Assembly: GCF_019008365.1 (NCBI RefSeq)
Contig: NZ_JAHHUL010000008.1
Location: 62,001-126,000 of the forward strand
DNA length: 64,000 nt
Reading direction: 5' to 3'
Source: Phosphitispora fastidiosa
GTDB taxonomy: Bacteria; Bacillota; Thermincolia; Thermincolales; UBA2595
Part shown: positions 1-8,233 of the stretch, one piece after another
How positions within the stretch are numbered: the first letter of the stretch is position 1
Layout: each line of letters opens with the position of its first letter
Notes under the pieces: model-generated
Told to the model about the DNA's origin: nothing
What the model saw: only the letters and a program-made list of their open reading frames with translations
The model's database searches: none
Position numbers and translations under genes: made by a program

Positions 1-49
1 CTGTGAATTAATTTATTAACCACTTGAGTTCCATCCCCCTTTGACAATT

Positions 50-56
50 TTCGACA
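50..56 (-). promoter_or_regulatory. Spo0A-box-like site at the left edge
   Basis: TTCGACA on the plus strand reads TGTCGAA on the minus strand, with flanking bases giving TTTGTCGAAAA, close to the classical 0A box. It lies 3' of the oxidoreductase gene. If real it would act on a gene left of the window. It is a single short match, so confidence is low. Confidence 0.25.
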
Positions 57-118
57 AACTATTACTTCAACGGTAAATATCTCTAATCCTGCCAATTTTA
101 TATGGTTATTTGTACCAA

Positions 119-1522
119 TTAATCTGCCAGCTGCATTTCCCTCTGCGCGGTACGGGCAGCTTCAGCTGCGAAGGCCATATAGTGGGCTTCCAGAGCATTA
201 TCGATATCGGTTCCCGCTTCATGAGGGTTTATTTCGCCTCTCATTACCTTCACAAATGAATCCATCAGGCCAAAGTCGCCGCCGCCGTGGCCTCCCATAG
301 ACAGTCCAGCCCTGTGGACTATATTTGTCTTAGAATAACGAAAGTCTGTTACTGTTATCTGTTCACCGTTGTAGCGGAAATAACCACGGATAGTACCTTT
401 AGTGCCAAAGATACGGATTTCTCTTCCCTCCAATTCCGAAACCCCATGCAGGGTAAGGGTTCCTGTTACGCCCCCGGGAAACCTGTAAGTGGTTATCTGG
501 TGGTCCAGAACATCATTGACGGCTTTAAAGATACACTTCCCATAGGGTCCTTCTTTGAGGGCCTTCATTTTTCCGGCGGGGGAGAGATCTGTGGTAATAA
601 CGGTAGCCGGAAACCTGTTCCAGTTTAAAATGCTCCGGAGGCCTTTATTAAAATGGCTGAGCAGGCTGAGAGCCCTTCTGTGGTTAAGGGCGAAATGCGC
701 TAAAAAGCGTGTCGTCCTTGATGGGGCGTGCAGCCCTATGCGCAGCAGAGGTTCTCCCGTCAGGTAGGTGCGGGGTGCATACCAGGGGCAGGTTTCAGCT
801 TCGGGACACCCGTCGGTACATCTTTCCGGAGCCCCTGCAGGGGCATTTTCGGGACGGTAATGGGTCAGGTCTCCCATTGACTGGACGGAAAGGGGTTTAG
901 CGCCAATAACCCAGTACATCAGGTCCAGGTCATGACAGGATTTGGCCAGTATAACCGGGGAAGAGGAGGCCTCATTTCTGTAATTGCCCCGTACGTAGGA
1001 ATGACCGAAATGCCAGTAAGAAACGTTCTCTGAGTGGTCATAATGAATTACCCGGCCAATCCGGCCTGAGTCTACCAGTTCCTTGATTTTACGCCAGAAG
1101 GCCGTAAAGCGCAGTACATGGCAGACTTGGATTTTGCGGTGTTCTTTTTCTGCCAACGCTGCTATGGCGCGGCATTCTTCCAGGTTGGGTGAAACCGGCT
1201 TCTCGAGTACCAGGTGATAGCCGCTGTTTAATGCAGCCAGAGCAGGGTGGTAATGCAAGTTATCCTGGGTACAGATAAAGGCAGCATCAGCAAGCCTGCC
1301 ATTTCCAGGAGAAAACAGGGTCTCCCAGGATTCAAAGGCCAGGTTGTCCGCGATATTGTGGTCTAGCTGAAATGCCCGGCGTCTTTCGAAATCAGGGTCA
1401 GCAACTGCCAGAAACTTCAATTTTCCAGGGTTTTTCAGGGCGTATTCGCCATATGCTTCACGACCGCGCAGCCCGGCGCCTGTTAATACAGCTGTTACAG
1501 GGGGTTCTCTATGTATGCTCAT
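119..1522 (-). CDS. Gfo/Idh/MocA family oxidoreductase
   Basis: This 467-residue protein is a predicted NAD(P)-dependent oxidoreductase acting on a sugar, inositol or related polyol. The N-terminus has a Rossmann-type segment (TAVLTGAGLRGREAYGEYA) and the family EKPVSPNLEE motif, in which the Lys is catalytic; a C-terminal substrate domain follows. The middle carries a Cys-rich insert (CTDGCPEAETCPW) seen in a subset of the family and possibly metal-binding. The ATG at 1522 was chosen because GGGAGGT lies about nine bases upstream; an in-frame start six codons earlier lacks a ribosome site. It stands alone, divergent from the YeeE/YedE genes. The substrate cannot be read from the sequence. 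Confidence 0.85.
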   Translation of the reverse strand: MSIHREPPVTAVLTGAGLRGREAYGEYALKNPGKLKFLAVADPDFERRRAFQLDHNIADNLAFESWETLFSPGNGRLADAAFICTQDNLHYHPALAALNSGYHLVLEKPVSPNLEECRAIAALAEKEHRKIQVCHVLRFTAFWRKIKELVDSGRIGRVIHYDHSENVSYWHFGHSYVRGNYRNEASSSPVILAKSCHDLDLMYWVIGAKPLSVQSMGDLTHYRPENAPAGAPERCTDGCPEAETCPWYAPRTYLTGEPLLRIGLHAPSRTTRFLAHFALNHRRALSLLSHFNKGLRSILNWNRFPATVITTDLSPAGKMKALKEGPYGKCIFKAVNDVLDHQITTYRFPGGVTGTLTLHGVSELEGREIRIFGTKGTIRGYFRYNGEQITVTDFRYSKTNIVHRAGLSMGGHGGGDFGLMDSFVKVMRGEINPHEAGTDIDNALEAHYMAFAAEAARTAQREMQLAD

Positions 1523-1618
1523 TTTGAACAGACCTCCCAAAATATTTGTTCTTATTTTTTACTGCTTCACCTTAAGATAACCGCCATAAGCAGTTGTCTG
1601 CTTCCCACCAAAATGTTG

Positions 1619-1647
1619 TTGACAAAAATACCCCACCGGGGTATAAT
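1619..1647 (+). promoter_or_regulatory. Sigma-A promoter for the YeeE/YedE pair
   Basis: A perfect TTGACA (1619-1624) and a perfect TATAAT (1642-1647) are separated by 17 bases. The spacer and the start of the -10 contain the palindrome ATACCCC-ACC-GGGGTAT, so a bound repressor would block polymerase. This is the clearest vegetative promoter in the window. Confidence 0.8.
1628..1644. promoter_or_regulatory. CsoR/CstR-like operator 1
   Basis: ATACCCC-ACC-GGGGTAT is a perfect 7-3-7 inverted repeat overlapping the spacer and -10. C-tract/G-tract palindromes flanked by AT are typical operators of CsoR-family repressors, including the persulfide sensor CstR, which controls sulfur-handling genes with YeeE/YedE-type transporters. 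The family assignment is inferred from the site and from the downstream genes; no csoR/cstR gene is in the window. Confidence 0.6.
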
Positions 1648-1663
1648 ACAATTTATCATACTA

Positions 1664-1680
1664 ATACCTGTAAGGGGTAT
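1664..1680. promoter_or_regulatory. CsoR/CstR-like operator 2 (imperfect)
   Basis: ATACCTG-TAA-GGGGTAT has the same 7-3-7 layout as the site at 1628-1644, with two mismatches in the left arm. The centres are 36 bp apart, so this copy lies in the early transcribed region. A second site of the same design makes chance less likely. Confidence 0.5.
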
Positions 1681-1698
1681 GGAAAGGGGTAAATCAGC

Positions 1699-2220
1699 AT
1701 GAATGGAAAAAACGCAAAAAGTGACCGGGATTGGTACATTGGAGGGGCGCTGCTGGGATTAGTGGTGGTTTTCTCCTTTTTCACCGGCCATCCTGTGGGG
1801 ACAGCTACTACTTATGAACGTATAACGGGGCATATTCTCCGGTTCTTTTCCCCGGAATATGTTACCAGCACTGTTCATTACTTCAAGGAAGCCGCACCTG
1901 TTGCCGAATGGCAGACCCTATTTGTTATCGGGATGTTGCTTTCCGGGGTCATCGGACGATTCTTGTTTGTGAAGCGTAAGGGTGAGGATGTGCCGGAAAT
2001 GTGGGCAGAGGTCTTTGGCAGCAGTACTGCCAAGAGGTTTGTGGTTTCATTTATTGGAGGCTTTCTGCTGTTATTCGGTTCCCGTCTCGCCGGCGGCTGC
2101 ACCAGCGGCCTGTTCATCAGCGGGGGCAGTCAGTTGGCGATAGCGGCGCTGATTTTTGCCGGAGCAATGTTTGCTTCCGGAATTGTAACCGCTAAACTTC
2201 TTTTCAAAGGGAGGGACTAA
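1699..2220 (+). CDS. YeeE/YedE family sulfur transporter, N-terminal half
   Basis: This 173-residue integral membrane protein has about four or five hydrophobic segments and matches the first half of the YeeE/YedE (TsuA-type) thiosulfate/sulfur-compound channels. The key motif is LAGGCTSGLFISGG near residues 132-145, whose Cys belongs to the family's sulfur-relay cysteines. The start ATG follows AAAGGGG. The second half is encoded 3 bp downstream, so the functional unit is probably the pair. The CsoR/CstR-like promoter suggests induction by sulfane sulfur or sulfide stress. The exact substrate is not determinable. Confidence 0.8.
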   Translation: MNGKNAKSDRDWYIGGALLGLVVVFSFFTGHPVGTATTYERITGHILRFFSPEYVTSTVHYFKEAAPVAEWQTLFVIGMLLSGVIGRFLFVKRKGEDVPEMWAEVFGSSTAKRFVVSFIGGFLLLFGSRLAGGCTSGLFISGGSQLAIAALIFAGAMFASGIVTAKLLFKGRD

Positions 2221-2223
2221 ATA

Positions 2224-2760
2224 ATGGAATTAGTGGGTAGTCCTTTTAGTGTATTGTTTCTTGGACTTATTACCGGTATTGCTTTTGGTTTTGTTATTTT
2301 TAAGTATGGGGCATCCCGTTATGATAATATCCTTAACATGCTTCGCCTGAAGGATTTCGGTCTGCTTAAGTTTATGATGACTGCTGTTATGGTTGCTTCA
2401 GTAGGGATATTTCTGATGGATGGTGTCATCTATATTGCGCCGGCCCAGATACTCAGACTAGTAGCCGGAGGACTCATTTTCGGAGTGGGTTTTGCCCTGC
2501 TGGGAGCCTGCCCGGGAACCGTACTGGTATCCTTCGGTGAAGGTAAAAAGGACTCTTGGTACGGTATACTGGGGGGATTGCTGGGAACAGCGGTTTATGC
2601 ACAGATATACCCGGCAATGGATAAGATGTTTATTGCACCCGTTAACCTGGGCAATATGACTGTACACAGCCTCCTGGGAGTCAGCTATGGTGTAGGAGTG
2701 ATAGTGCTGGTAGCTGTGTTCGGAGGTTCCATCCTCCTGATAAATAAGTTAACAAGGTAA
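2224..2760 (+). CDS. YeeE/YedE family sulfur transporter, C-terminal half
   Basis: This 178-residue hydrophobic protein is the partner of the preceding gene, with its own ribosome site (GGGAGGG) embedded in the end of that gene. It carries the second family motif, LLGACPGTVLVSFGEG near residues 97-112, with the conserved Cys. It has about five membrane segments. In many bacteria both halves are fused in one chain of about 350 residues; here they are two tightly coupled genes. It is expected to form a heteromeric channel with its neighbour for uptake of thiosulfate or a related sulfur compound. Confidence 0.8.
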   Translation: MELVGSPFSVLFLGLITGIAFGFVIFKYGASRYDNILNMLRLKDFGLLKFMMTAVMVASVGIFLMDGVIYIAPAQILRLVAGGLIFGVGFALLGACPGTVLVSFGEGKKDSWYGILGGLLGTAVYAQIYPAMDKMFIAPVNLGNMTVHSLLGVSYGVGVIVLVAVFGGSILLINKLTR

Positions 2761-2769
2761 GTATGATAT

Positions 2770-2997
2770 AGCACAATTGAATGGGCCATCTTCATAATTA
2801 AATAGGCCATCTTCATAGTTTTAGACCATTATTAGAGAAATGGCCGGTATGTTCCGGAGGGATGAGGCTGACGTCAGCCGGCCCACGAGCGCTTTGCGCG
2901 AGTGGCTAGCCGGCTGAGTTGTAGCCATCCCGACGGAATTTACCGGTCATTTCGTTCATTTATGGTTGAAAATACAGGGTGGCCATTTAATTGTGAT
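2770..2997. repeat. Palindromic MITE-like / structured element, copy 1
   Basis: This 228-bp intergenic element has imperfect terminal inverted repeats: CACAATTGAATGGGCCA at the left and TGGCCATTTAATTGTG at the right. Two tandem 21-bp repeats lie near the left end (about 2776-2817). The core is a long hairpin: outer stem 2837-2849/2941-2953, TTCCG/CGGAA (2852-2856/2934-2938), GGGATG/CATCCC (2859-2864/2926-2931), CAGCCGGC/GCCGGCTG (2875-2882/2909-2916), CCAC/GTGG and GCGC/GCGC. The same architecture with different stem sequences recurs at 38565-38794. It has no coding capacity. It could be a non-autonomous transposon, a structured RNA gene, or both. Confidence 0.65.
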
Positions 2998-3014
2998 ACC
3001 TTTTCCACTTCCGC

Positions 3015-4154
3015 CTACCTTGCCAGTCCTGACCTGCCAAAAGTACATTTTACGTTAATCTCCACTGGTACACCAGGGTAAACCTTTTCCCAGTTCATTT
3101 TCTCATATTCCCTGGGATAACGTCTTTTCAGCGCCTGTCCCAAACCCAGGTAATCAATACCCAGTTCCTTCTGAGATTTGGATATCGCTCTGGCAGCGCT
3201 TTGTTTAACCACTTCTGAAATTGTCTGTGTAATCTTTTCCATATTTTCAGGACGTGTCAGGTCCATGAATTTCCCCTGTTCTTCCAGGACTGTCCCTGTC
3301 ATCTCAATATTAAGCCTGAAAGCCGGTTTACCTTGTTTGATTTCAGGCACAATCTCAGTTTTCACCTTTTCTGTTTGGCAGGTGAAAAATAAATCCTCTG
3401 CTTGGCCCTGAACCACAGCCGGCGCTTCTTGGGTTACCCAGTTGGCATCCTGTGTCTCTACACACCCAAGCCAGCCTGCCAGTTTCCAGTTGTCAAAAAT
3501 GGCGCTTCCATTGCGAATCAGAATTTGCCTGTCTTTATGGACTATAACCCTGCTTCCCAGAGCCCGGCCGCCGGTATTCCTCAAATCCAGCAGGAAGCCA
3601 TTAAAAGGGTTTTCGTGTGCCAGTGAGGTATTAGTCTCAATCTCTGTGAGGGCAACCAGTTCATCTGACATGAATTTTCCCAGCCGGGGTTTAATTTTAA
3701 GTACATCACGGGCCTCTTTATCCTGAACGAACATTAGTTGGATACGGAGCTCCACTTCGGCGCTTTTCTCAAAAAAGCTTGCCGGGTCCATAAAGTTTTT
3801 TTCCCGGGCCAGTTTATCTCCCACCAGCAGTACCCTCAGGTGTGACAGGGTGAGCTGTTTTGATATCCTGGCCTGGAGCGCTTCAACAGCCTTTCCAATA
3901 CTGGGCGCTTCTACTGTTTCTATTATAGTTGCCGGCTCACCGGGAGGGCCGGCTAATTTTGCCTGGTTTATGATTTCAAATGTTACCTTATATTTGGCCT
4001 CATATTGGGAGCCCTTAAGATCAGGGGCACTTACGGCGTCCAGCCCGATAGAGGTTATAAAGGCCTGGTTGCTGATATCCTTTACATCCCAGCAGCCTGC
4101 AGGGATTAACATGAAAAGCAGCAAAAGCCCTAATGATGCCAATTTTTTACCCAT
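3015..4154 (-). CDS. gerAC: Ger(x)C family spore germination lipoprotein (GerAC-type)
   Basis: This 379-residue C subunit of a germinant receptor is a lipoprotein on the outer face of the spore inner membrane. The signal peptide ends in the lipobox LIPAGC, followed by the typical WDxKDI start of Ger(x)C proteins and the conserved QAFITSIGLD segment. The ATG at 4154 follows AGAGGTG; a GTG three codons upstream overlaps that ribosome site and is unlikely. The gene overlaps the end of gerAB by 8 bp, indicating translational coupling. It is the last gene of gerAA-gerAB-gerAC. The germinant is unknown. Confidence 0.9.
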   Translation of the reverse strand: MGKKLASLGLLLLFMLIPAGCWDVKDISNQAFITSIGLDAVSAPDLKGSQYEAKYKVTFEIINQAKLAGPPGEPATIIETVEAPSIGKAVEALQARISKQLTLSHLRVLLVGDKLAREKNFMDPASFFEKSAEVELRIQLMFVQDKEARDVLKIKPRLGKFMSDELVALTEIETNTSLAHENPFNGFLLDLRNTGGRALGSRVIVHKDRQILIRNGSAIFDNWKLAGWLGCVETQDANWVTQEAPAVVQGQAEDLFFTCQTEKVKTEIVPEIKQGKPAFRLNIEMTGTVLEEQGKFMDLTRPENMEKITQTISEVVKQSAARAISKSQKELGIDYLGLGQALKRRYPREYEKMNWEKVYPGVPVEINVKCTFGRSGLAR

Positions 4155-5271
4155 TCCTGTCACCTCTTTTTTTTCTTAAAAAGGCTGTTAATAATGCGGC
4201 TATGGGCAGAAGATACAGAAAAACTGGGGTTACCGCATTATAGTAGCTCCTGACCTGGAGGACAGCAGCATAACTGGGAAACATGTATGCCGCCAGGGTA
4301 ATGATAGCAGCGGCGAAATATGATATCCCCCGCCCTTTTTTTATGCCAAGAATCCCTGTTATCCCGGACACCAGAAAATATGTATACAGGCATATTGTAG
4401 TAAAAACACCGATTATCCAGGGCACTGTCAGGAACAGCTCGAACCGTTCCACCGGAAAGCCTGGGAGTTGGATCACAGATATGGCGCTGATTCCCGGCCA
4501 AATAGCTGCCTCGACATTTTCTGTCCCCATAACTCCTGCCACTGTAAGCAGCTGTACCAGGCTTAGGGCACTGATGGTATAAATGCCTGCCAAGGCCGGT
4601 TTAACGGCAGCTCTCACATTCTTCAGGAACGGACCCAAAAATAAGATAATCTCAAAGCCCTGCATGGCCCCAAGATAATACAGGGTCCCTTTAATTACAG
4701 GCATGACTCCATTGGCCAGGACAGGCTGGAAATTGTGCAGGTCTATATTCCTGATGGCCATTAAAAAAACAAGGATTAGCGGCAGAATCAGTAATGGCAG
4801 ATTTAACTGAAAAAACCTGATTATGGCTGTCAGGCCATAAGCTGCCAGCCATACTGCGGCGATGGCCAGGATGAGCATGGGGATACCCGGGGGAGTGCTT
4901 TTAAGAAAAAATACCCGGTTGGCCATACTGGCATCCTGGGAAATCAGGGCCAGGAATCCACCCCAGTATAAAAGGTATAGTATACCCAAAAGAAATGCGA
5001 TTGGCTTTCCCCAGATTTTTTTGCCGTACTGGAATGGGGATTCCCCGGGGAACCTTGCTGCCAGTTTGATAAGCAGGTATGCCGCTGCGCTGATTATCAG
5101 GCTCCCCAAAATTATACAAATCCAGGCATCCTGCTTGGCAATACGGATAATCCCATCAACCAGGGAAAAGAGTTCAAATTCTATTATGCCTACGATAAGC
5201 CCGGCAGTTAATACTCTTGGATCCAGTTTGTGTTTGGAGTCATCTCCGGAGTTATCTCCAAATGCATTCAT
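4147..5271 (-). CDS. gerAB: Spore germination permease (GerAB family)
   Basis: This 374-residue protein with about ten membrane segments belongs to the endospore germination permease family, related to amino-acid permeases. It is the likely germinant-binding subunit. After a short polar N-terminus the first segment (LTAGLIVGIIEFELFSL) begins near residue 20, matching the family layout, and the chain ends in a basic tail. The start ATG follows AAGGA. It lies 15 bp after gerAA and overlaps gerAC, consistent with one operon. Confidence 0.9.
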   Translation of the reverse strand: MNAFGDNSGDDSKHKLDPRVLTAGLIVGIIEFELFSLVDGIIRIAKQDAWICIILGSLIISAAAYLLIKLAARFPGESPFQYGKKIWGKPIAFLLGILYLLYWGGFLALISQDASMANRVFFLKSTPPGIPMLILAIAAVWLAAYGLTAIIRFFQLNLPLLILPLILVFLMAIRNIDLHNFQPVLANGVMPVIKGTLYYLGAMQGFEIILFLGPFLKNVRAAVKPALAGIYTISALSLVQLLTVAGVMGTENVEAAIWPGISAISVIQLPGFPVERFELFLTVPWIIGVFTTICLYTYFLVSGITGILGIKKGRGISYFAAAIITLAAYMFPSYAAVLQVRSYYNAVTPVFLYLLPIAALLTAFLRKKRGDRNG

Positions 5272-5286
5272 CTATATCATCCTTCA

Positions 5287-6477
5287 TTATTCTTGCGGTT
5301 TATAGGTATTATCTTTAGCCATTACAGGCGTATTTTCTCTGAACACAGTATGTCCCATGCTGCCGGTATCCGTCGGGGCTACCGGGGCCATATACGGAAT
5401 TCCGAAGGACTTTAAGGTCACCAGGTGTATCGCAATATAGAAGGAGGCAGCCGCAAACCCAAAAATTCCAAAAAAAGATGCCATTACCATAGTGAAAAAC
5501 TGCAGAATCCTTACGGCCAGTCTCAGGTCATAACTGGGAATCCCAAATGATGACACCATTGTAAGAGTCACGACAATTACAATTGGCGCGGCTATTATAT
5601 TGGACCATAATCCTGCGATAACCAGAGTGATACCTGACATCAATGCAATCGTTGTCCCAACCTGTGACGGCATCCTGACCATCATCATGCGTACAGCTTC
5701 AATGATCCCCATCAAAAAGAAAGCCTCAAAATAGACCGGGAAAGGGCTATTTTCCCGGGCGGCCAGAATCAGGTAAAGCAGTCTGGTGGGAATTAGTTCC
5801 GGGTTATAAGAGGTTAGGGCAATATAAAAAGCCGGCAGGGAAACGGCAAAAATAAACATTACATAACGGGCCAGCCGGAAAAAGTTTGCTGCCACAAACC
5901 ACCTCATATATGTATCGTCACGGGTGTCCAGAAGATCAAAAAAGGTGACCGGCGCCAGCAGGACCTGGGGACTGCCATCTGTAATAATTACAACCCTGCC
6001 CTGCAGCAGGGCTGATTCGGCGATATCAGGCTTTTCGGTTATTTCCACCTGGGGAAAGGGGCTCCATGACGAGTTTTCGATGTTGCGTTCTATGTAGCTG
6101 GAATCCAGGACCGTTTCTGCCCTGATGGCCAGGATGCGCTTTCTCACTTCTGCTATGATCTCCGGGTTTGTCCGATTTTTCAGGTAAACTGCCGTTACTT
6201 TTTTTGGCGCCAGAGAACCTATGGTAAATTTTTCACAGACCAGCTGGGGATTTGGGATTCTCTCCGCCAGCAGGGACAGGTTATATTCCGGATTTTCGTG
6301 AAAGCGTTTTTTGCTGCCCTTCAATACCTGTTGGCTGTCCCAGGGAACTGCATCTACAAAAGACACTTCGGGGAAGTCTGCAGAGATACAGGAATCCTGT
6401 TCGCTGGAGGAAATATTGGATTCTGTATGGCTGTCATGCTGCTTTTTTTGGAATCGGGCCTTCAGGAACTTGATCAT
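5287..6477 (-). CDS. gerAA: Spore germination protein GerAA family, short N-terminus
   Basis: This 396-residue A subunit of a germinant receptor has a soluble region of about 195 residues followed by a membrane region (from RLARYVMFIFAVSLPAFYIA) ending in the conserved SFGIPYMAPVAP. Hallmarks such as SPFPQVEITEKPD, LLQGRVVIITDGSP and ELIPTRLL are present. It is about 80-120 residues shorter than typical GerAA. The first N-terminal subdomain, normally with a D-L-V-I-R-E-F type motif and YIDGLVD, is absent and replaced by a polar stretch of about 55 residues. The ribosome site is weak and distant (AGGAAGG, 12 bases). It heads the operon. Confidence 0.88.
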   Translation of the reverse strand: MIKFLKARFQKKQHDSHTESNISSSEQDSCISADFPEVSFVDAVPWDSQQVLKGSKKRFHENPEYNLSLLAERIPNPQLVCEKFTIGSLAPKKVTAVYLKNRTNPEIIAEVRKRILAIRAETVLDSSYIERNIENSSWSPFPQVEITEKPDIAESALLQGRVVIITDGSPQVLLAPVTFFDLLDTRDDTYMRWFVAANFFRLARYVMFIFAVSLPAFYIALTSYNPELIPTRLLYLILAARENSPFPVYFEAFFLMGIIEAVRMMMVRMPSQVGTTIALMSGITLVIAGLWSNIIAAPIVIVVTLTMVSSFGIPSYDLRLAVRILQFFTMVMASFFGIFGFAAASFYIAIHLVTLKSFGIPYMAPVAPTDTGSMGHTVFRENTPVMAKDNTYKPQE

Positions 6478-6514
6478 TGTTTGGTCTCGCCTTCCTACTG
6501 AGTTAGATTATCAA

Positions 6515-6521
6515 TGTCGAA
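6515..6521 (+). promoter_or_regulatory. Spo0A-box-like site between gerAA and menG
   Basis: TGTCGAA occurs 38 bp upstream of the gerAA start, in the 233-bp gap between the divergent gerA operon and menG. The rest of this gap (6478-6710) is AT-rich leader with no gene. One 7-bp match is suggestive only. Confidence 0.3.
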
Positions 6522-6710
6522 ACTAATTACTGTTAATTATAAAAATTGAATTTTTGATTCTACAATCTATAATGTTCACAGGGACACTTGATTATGTATG
6601 ATGGCAGGAAGGTACAGCGAATTTGATGAAATTACATTGGGCAAAACAGCTTTTTTAGGGTAAAATATAGGTATTGGCTGACAATAAGCAAATATTGGGA
6701 GGAAACTGAA

Positions 6711-7439
6711 TTGGCTGATTTGCCTTCAAAGGAAAACAAGGAGAAGTTTGTCCGGGATATGTTCAATTCGATTGCCCGGCGCTATGACCTGATGAATACA
6801 CTAATGACCGCAGGGATGGACAGATCCTGGCGGAAATATACCGTTAAGCGTGCGGAAGTGAAGCCCGGCGGCCACGGTCTGGATGTCTGCTGTGGGACCG
6901 GGATGATTACAATGGAACAGGCAAGGGCTGCCGGGCCTAAGGGCAGGGTAACGGGCCTGGACTTTTCGGAAAACATGCTGGCAGCTGCCAGGGAGAATAT
7001 AAAGGAATTTAAACTCAGGGATAATATTGAGTTTATCCAGGGGAATGCCATGGAACTTCCTTTTGATGATAACAGTTTTGACTGTGTTACTGTAGGCTGG
7101 GGGCTCAGAAATGTGCCTGACATTCTGATAACTGTTAAAGAAATGACCCGGGTTGTCAGGCCCGGCGGAAAAGTTGTTTCACTCGATATGGCTCAGCCCA
7201 CTGCCCTTGGCTTTAAGCAGTGTTACTGGCTGTGCTTTGAAAAGATAATTCCTGCCATGGGTAGGCTGTGGGCTGGAAATAAGGGGGCCTATGGCTATCT
7301 TCATGATTCGGCAAAGGTTTTCCCGCCTCAGTGGGAACTGGCCGGGATATTTGACCGGGCAGGGCTTACAGAAACAGGTTACCGAAATCTGGCCGGCGGT
7401 ATTGTGGCAGTGGTTGAGGGGCGGAAGCCTCGGGATTAG
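6711..7439 (+). CDS. menG: Demethylmenaquinone methyltransferase (UbiE/MenG)
   Basis: This 242-residue SAM-dependent enzyme makes the last C-methylation in menaquinone synthesis, converting demethylmenaquinol to menaquinol. It has the UbiE signature near the N-terminus (MFNSIARRYDLMNTLMTAGMD), the SAM motif DVCCGTGM at residues 58-65, and the NVPDI/RVVRPGGKVVSLD region. The start is TTG, preceded by GGAGG at eight bases. A menaquinone enzyme fits a respiring anaerobe with the c-type cytochromes found elsewhere. It appears monocistronic. Confidence 0.92.
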   Translation: MADLPSKENKEKFVRDMFNSIARRYDLMNTLMTAGMDRSWRKYTVKRAEVKPGGHGLDVCCGTGMITMEQARAAGPKGRVTGLDFSENMLAAARENIKEFKLRDNIEFIQGNAMELPFDDNSFDCVTVGWGLRNVPDILITVKEMTRVVRPGGKVVSLDMAQPTALGFKQCYWLCFEKIIPAMGRLWAGNKGAYGYLHDSAKVFPPQWELAGIFDRAGLTETGYRNLAGGIVAVVEGRKPRD

Positions 7440-7576
7440 CACAGTCCCGGATGGTAATAACAGCCACAACAAAAAGGAGCGGCTCTTTGACGAAACTGGG
7501 TTTAATCAGTTTCAGTTCACCGAGGACTGCTCCCTTTGCTGTTCTGTAATCATATGTTCTGTGATTAATTACCTTG
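7440..7576. other. Intergenic region between convergent menG and spoVT-like genes
   Basis: No gene is seen. The segment contains an inner hairpin GAAACTG...CAGTTTC (about 7490-7511) and flanking AAAGGAGC / GCTCCCTTT arms that could fold around it. This may be a bidirectional terminator, although it lacks a long T-run. Confidence 0.3.
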
Positions 7577-8086
7577 TCAATACTGTTTCTCCAGGAAGGC
7601 TGTCATTGCCAGCATGACTTTTTCTTCCACATTGGTTGGTTTCTCCTTAAACAGGATTACTGAGCCGACAATGTTTCCTTCATGGTTTAACGGGGTACAG
7701 ATGAAATTGGACTTGCTATCCCATCCTTCCATAAGTTCTTCACCTTTACGCCCGAAATAAGATTCCCCGTTTTTAATTTTATCATGGATATCCTCTGAAA
7801 GACTCTTCTTAAGCAGGGACTTGTTACCCGGGGCGGATATCACCACATCTTCCCTGGTGACTACGGCCTCACCTCCAAGGGTTTCAGCAAGAACCTTGGA
7901 GATATTATCTGCCTGGTTGCCCAGCGGGTCAGGAGTGGGGTCATACTTGCGAAACACAATGGCATTTTTGTCAATGAAGATTTCCAGAGGGTCACCGTTC
8001 TTAAATCTCAGGTTTCTCCTGATCTCCTTGGGAATTACCATCCTGCCGAGGTCATCCATCCTTCTGACAATACCAATATCACTCAT
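7577..8086 (-). CDS. spoVT: SpoVT/AbrB-type sporulation transcription regulator
   Basis: This 169-residue regulator has an N-terminal AbrB/MazE-type swapped-hairpin DNA-binding domain (GIVRRMDDLGRMVIPKEIRR, residues 5-24) and a C-terminal GAF-like domain, the architecture of SpoVT, which tunes forespore (sigma-G) gene expression. The length is close to the roughly 178 residues of the Bacillus protein. The start ATG follows GAGAGGAGG. Similar proteins can be duplicated in Clostridia, so it could be a SpoVT paralogue. Two TGTCGAA boxes lie about 150-175 bp upstream. Confidence 0.82.
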   Translation of the reverse strand: MSDIGIVRRMDDLGRMVIPKEIRRNLRFKNGDPLEIFIDKNAIVFRKYDPTPDPLGNQADNISKVLAETLGGEAVVTREDVVISAPGNKSLLKKSLSEDIHDKIKNGESYFGRKGEELMEGWDSKSNFICTPLNHEGNIVGSVILFKEKPTNVEEKVMLAMTAFLEKQY

Positions 8087-8233
8087 GTTGTTAACCTCCT
8101 CTCAATATATGTTGTATTAAAAGTAAGGATTATATGTATCTTTTTGTATTGGCAAAATTACCAAAGAAATTCACACTTACGCTTTTTCACTTCTATTTTA
8201 CAATAATACCAAAAGCAGGAAATATGATTTTGA

